From NCBI GenBank assembly GCA_022566355.1, contig JADFJB010000013.1, forward strand, positions 1 to 54,610: DNA of 54,610 bases. The letters are read 5' to 3'. The first letter of the stretch is position 1; every line of letters starts with the position of its first letter. Positions 52,908-54,610 of this stretch are shown one piece after another. The DNA is from a candidate division KSB1 bacterium. GTDB taxonomy: Bacteria; Zhuqueibacterota; JdFR-76; DREG01. Under the pieces are notes generated by a model that had not been told where the DNA came from, searched no databases, and worked only from the letters and a program-made list of their open reading frames with translations. The translations under genes were made by a program, and so were the position numbers.

Positions 52908-54299
52908 ATGAAGATGGTCAATATGGAATGCGTTAAAATAAAAGTTAGTAAAGACAGGTTAGCGGTTTCAATCGATCTATGCCCACCGGATTCAGACAGT
53001 CCATTGCTTTCATTAGATGATGTCCTATCAAAATTACAAGAATCAAAAATAAAGGCAAAAATTAATACTCAAGCCATTGAAGATGCATTGGCCAGAATTG
53101 GTGATACTAAAGAACCGGTTTATGATGTTACCGTTGCTAATGGCCAGCCTGGTAAAAACGGAAAAGATGGCTGGGTGGAATTTTATATTAAAACTTATCA
53201 AGATTACAAGCCAAAAGTAACGGAAGACGGGGCAGTAGATTTTTATGATATTAATGCAATTGAGTTTGTTGAATCTAACCAGGAATTGGCACTTTACCAT
53301 CCACCGATGGAGGCTTTGGACGGTTACGATGTTTTTGGGGATACTATTTCCGGAATAAAAGGGAAATCTCCACTTTTTCCAGTAGGACAAAATACCTATG
53401 TTTCTCCGGATAATTGCAATGTTACCCTGGCGAAAGTCGAAGGTGTTGTTTCTACAAAACAGGGATTGATAAGCGTTAGTCAAGTCTGCACGATCAAGGG
53501 AGATGTGGATTTTCATACCGGGAATGTCACCTATAAAGGATCGATCATTGTAAAGGGGGATGTGAAGAGTGGCTTCGAATTAGATTCAACCGACAAAATT
53601 GAAATAGGGGGTTGTGTTGATGATGCCATTATTAGATCAGGAAATGACATAATTATTAAGAGAGGATTTATCGGTGTTGGTAATGGTTCAATCCATTCAG
53701 AAAAAAATATTAGTATTGCTTTTGTAAGAAATCAATCTGTTTTTTCACGTCAATCAATTTTTGTTACGAGAGAGGTTGTAGATGCTAAACTTTATGCTAA
53801 TGATCGTATTCAAGTTGGTGGTAGAAGATTTTCGATTGTGGGTGGTTGCGCTATAGCAACGAATGCGATAGAGGTCGAGACTTTAGGAAATGAATATGGG
53901 ACTTCAACTATTATAGAAACGGGCTATGATTATAGCATCGCTGAAGAAATCAAAAGGAACTTATTCAAGCTTGATGAATTTCAAAAGGAGTTAAAAAAAG
54001 TAAATATAGAGATTCAGAAGCTAAAAAGATGGAGCCAGAGTGGAGATATTCCCCGAAAACTTACTAATTTTTCCAAACGGCAGATAGAGATTGACCACTT
54101 AATAGAACAAATAAGCAAAGAAAATAATCTTTTAGAGAAAAAGCAAATAACTCCTTCTAAAGCATTTATCAAAGTGAATCGATCTGTCTATCCCGGAGTT
54201 GAGATTATTATTAATTGTGTTCACTTTCATGTTAGAGAGGATATGCGCGGTAAGACATTTGTATTATCAAAGCACAACGAAATAACTGTTTTGGATTGA
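52908..54299 (+). CDS. FapA-family (DUF342) protein
   Basis: 463 residues. An N-terminal domain (about 1-130) precedes a right-handed beta-helix region (about 135-330) of short hydrophobic repeats typical of FapA/DUF342 (GSIIVKGDVKSGFELDS, IEIGGCVDDAIIRSGNDIIIK, GSIHSEKNISIAFV). A coiled coil follows (about 345-400) and then a small beta domain. Homologues are linked to flagella, polar structures and polysaccharide in different bacteria; the exact function is unsettled. There are three near in-frame ATG codons (52908, 52914, 52923) and no ribosome site, so the precise start is uncertain. It follows the short MITE copy directly. Confidence 0.82.
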   Translation: MKMVNMECVKIKVSKDRLAVSIDLCPPDSDSPLLSLDDVLSKLQESKIKAKINTQAIEDALARIGDTKEPVYDVTVANGQPGKNGKDGWVEFYIKTYQDYKPKVTEDGAVDFYDINAIEFVESNQELALYHPPMEALDGYDVFGDTISGIKGKSPLFPVGQNTYVSPDNCNVTLAKVEGVVSTKQGLISVSQVCTIKGDVDFHTGNVTYKGSIIVKGDVKSGFELDSTDKIEIGGCVDDAIIRSGNDIIIKRGFIGVGNGSIHSEKNISIAFVRNQSVFSRQSIFVTREVVDAKLYANDRIQVGGRRFSIVGGCAIATNAIEVETLGNEYGTSTIIETGYDYSIAEEIKRNLFKLDEFQKELKKVNIEIQKLKRWSQSGDIPRKLTNFSKRQIEIDHLIEQISKENNLLEKKQITPSKAFIKVNRSVYPGVEIIINCVHFHVREDMRGKTFVLSKHNEITVLD

Positions 54300-54370
54300 T
54301 TGGTTGTATCCTACTAGTTCAATTCTACTTCCTATCTAAATTTAAACTCCATTCAAAATATCAACCTATC

Positions 54371-54605
54371 GCTTAACCTGCATTATTCATGAATTATGAT
54401 TTTAAGCTTAAAATTTCCAACAATGTTATTTCGTCGTGCAGGCTGTTGTAGAGTGTCATTCCCTATTGCTTTCAGGCTATTCAAGAGACACAAAAAATGT
54501 CATCTTCGAATGTTTTCAGGTTATCCGAGAACCCCAAAACTGTCACCCCCGAGCGCTTTAATCGGGGGTCTATTTGCATTAGTTAAGCACAAAATGAACT
54601 TTTGA
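54371..54605 (+). repeat. MITE-like palindromic repeat, degenerate copy at the window end
   Basis: The left end TTAACCTGCATTATTCATGAA and the TTTTAAGCTTAAAATTTCC block match the other copies. Afterwards the sequence departs into GTCATTCCC and GTCACCCCC segments. A perfect 8-base stem (ACCCCCGA, 54545-54552; TCGGGGGT, 54562-54569) lies near the end. The right end was not found before the window stops. The 70 bases before it hold no gene. Confidence 0.5.
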
Positions 54606-54610
54606 TTAAA

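Noticed and set aside
1-54610. CRISPR array, rRNA operon, prophage or complete transposon
   Set aside because: No regularly spaced repeats, rRNA signatures, phage structural genes or transposase motifs were seen in either strand.

Overview
The window is 54.6 kb of AT-rich bacterial chromosome. Most genes run on the + strand; two blocks run on the - strand (about 30-35.6 kb and 36.9-46.4 kb). The gene content points to a Gram-negative member of the FCB group, most like a Calditrichota/KSB1-type lineage (inference). The reasons are a secreted protein with a type IX secretion (T9SS) C-terminal sorting domain of the NPFNP type, a type IV pilus secretin operon, RND pumps, lipoproteins, a LytTR two-component pair, a YCF48 propeller and a FapA-family protein. 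No rRNA, intact tRNA, CRISPR array, complete insertion sequence or phage module was found.

Layout: (1) 0-1 kb, the end of a LytS-like kinase and its LytTR regulator. (2) 1-2.9 kb, a small accessory island on the - strand: a DUF433 antitoxin with a broken PIN-like toxin, a PD-(D/E)xK-like protein and an orphan HEPN/RES-type N-terminal domain. (3) 3.2-14.9 kb, + strand housekeeping and metabolic genes: Asp/Glu racemase, S9 peptidase, TSUP transporter, 3-methyladenine glycosylase, M48 lipoprotein, acyl-CoA ligase, a STAS-HATPase fusion, a YugP-type protease, an HtrA protease and a small membrane protein. (4) 15.1-22.9 kb, one RND adaptor followed by two RND pumps. (5) 23.2-30 kb, an HU/IHF protein, then pilMN (fused)-pilO-pilP-pilQ-pilT. 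(6) 30-35.6 kb, - strand: a T9SS-exported 14-repeat propeller, a BACON-domain protein, an M24 peptidase and YjbQ. (7) 35.9-47 kb, a degenerate accessory zone: a HAD phosphatase, several frameshifted genes, DoxX, a methyltransferase, a universal stress protein with an ion antiporter, and a Ser/Thr kinase with TPRs. (8) 47.4-54.3 kb, + strand: IspG, an M14 carboxypeptidase, an SH3-parvulin protein, a ComM/YifB ATPase and a FapA-family protein.

The window holds two repeat families that ordinary gene calling would miss. One is a 140-300 bp element present three times (about 38.65, 43.87 and 46.47 kb), always upstream of a - strand accessory gene; two of its copies begin with a decayed tRNA 3' part. 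The other is a MITE-like palindromic family with copies at 22.9, 50.8, 52.8 and 54.4 kb. Frameshifts and stops cluster in the two accessory regions, while the core + strand genes are intact.

No complete novel system could be demonstrated. The most distinctive protein architectures are the PilM-PilN single-chain fusion and the STAS-HATPase fusion. All function calls come from reading the sequence, with no database search.
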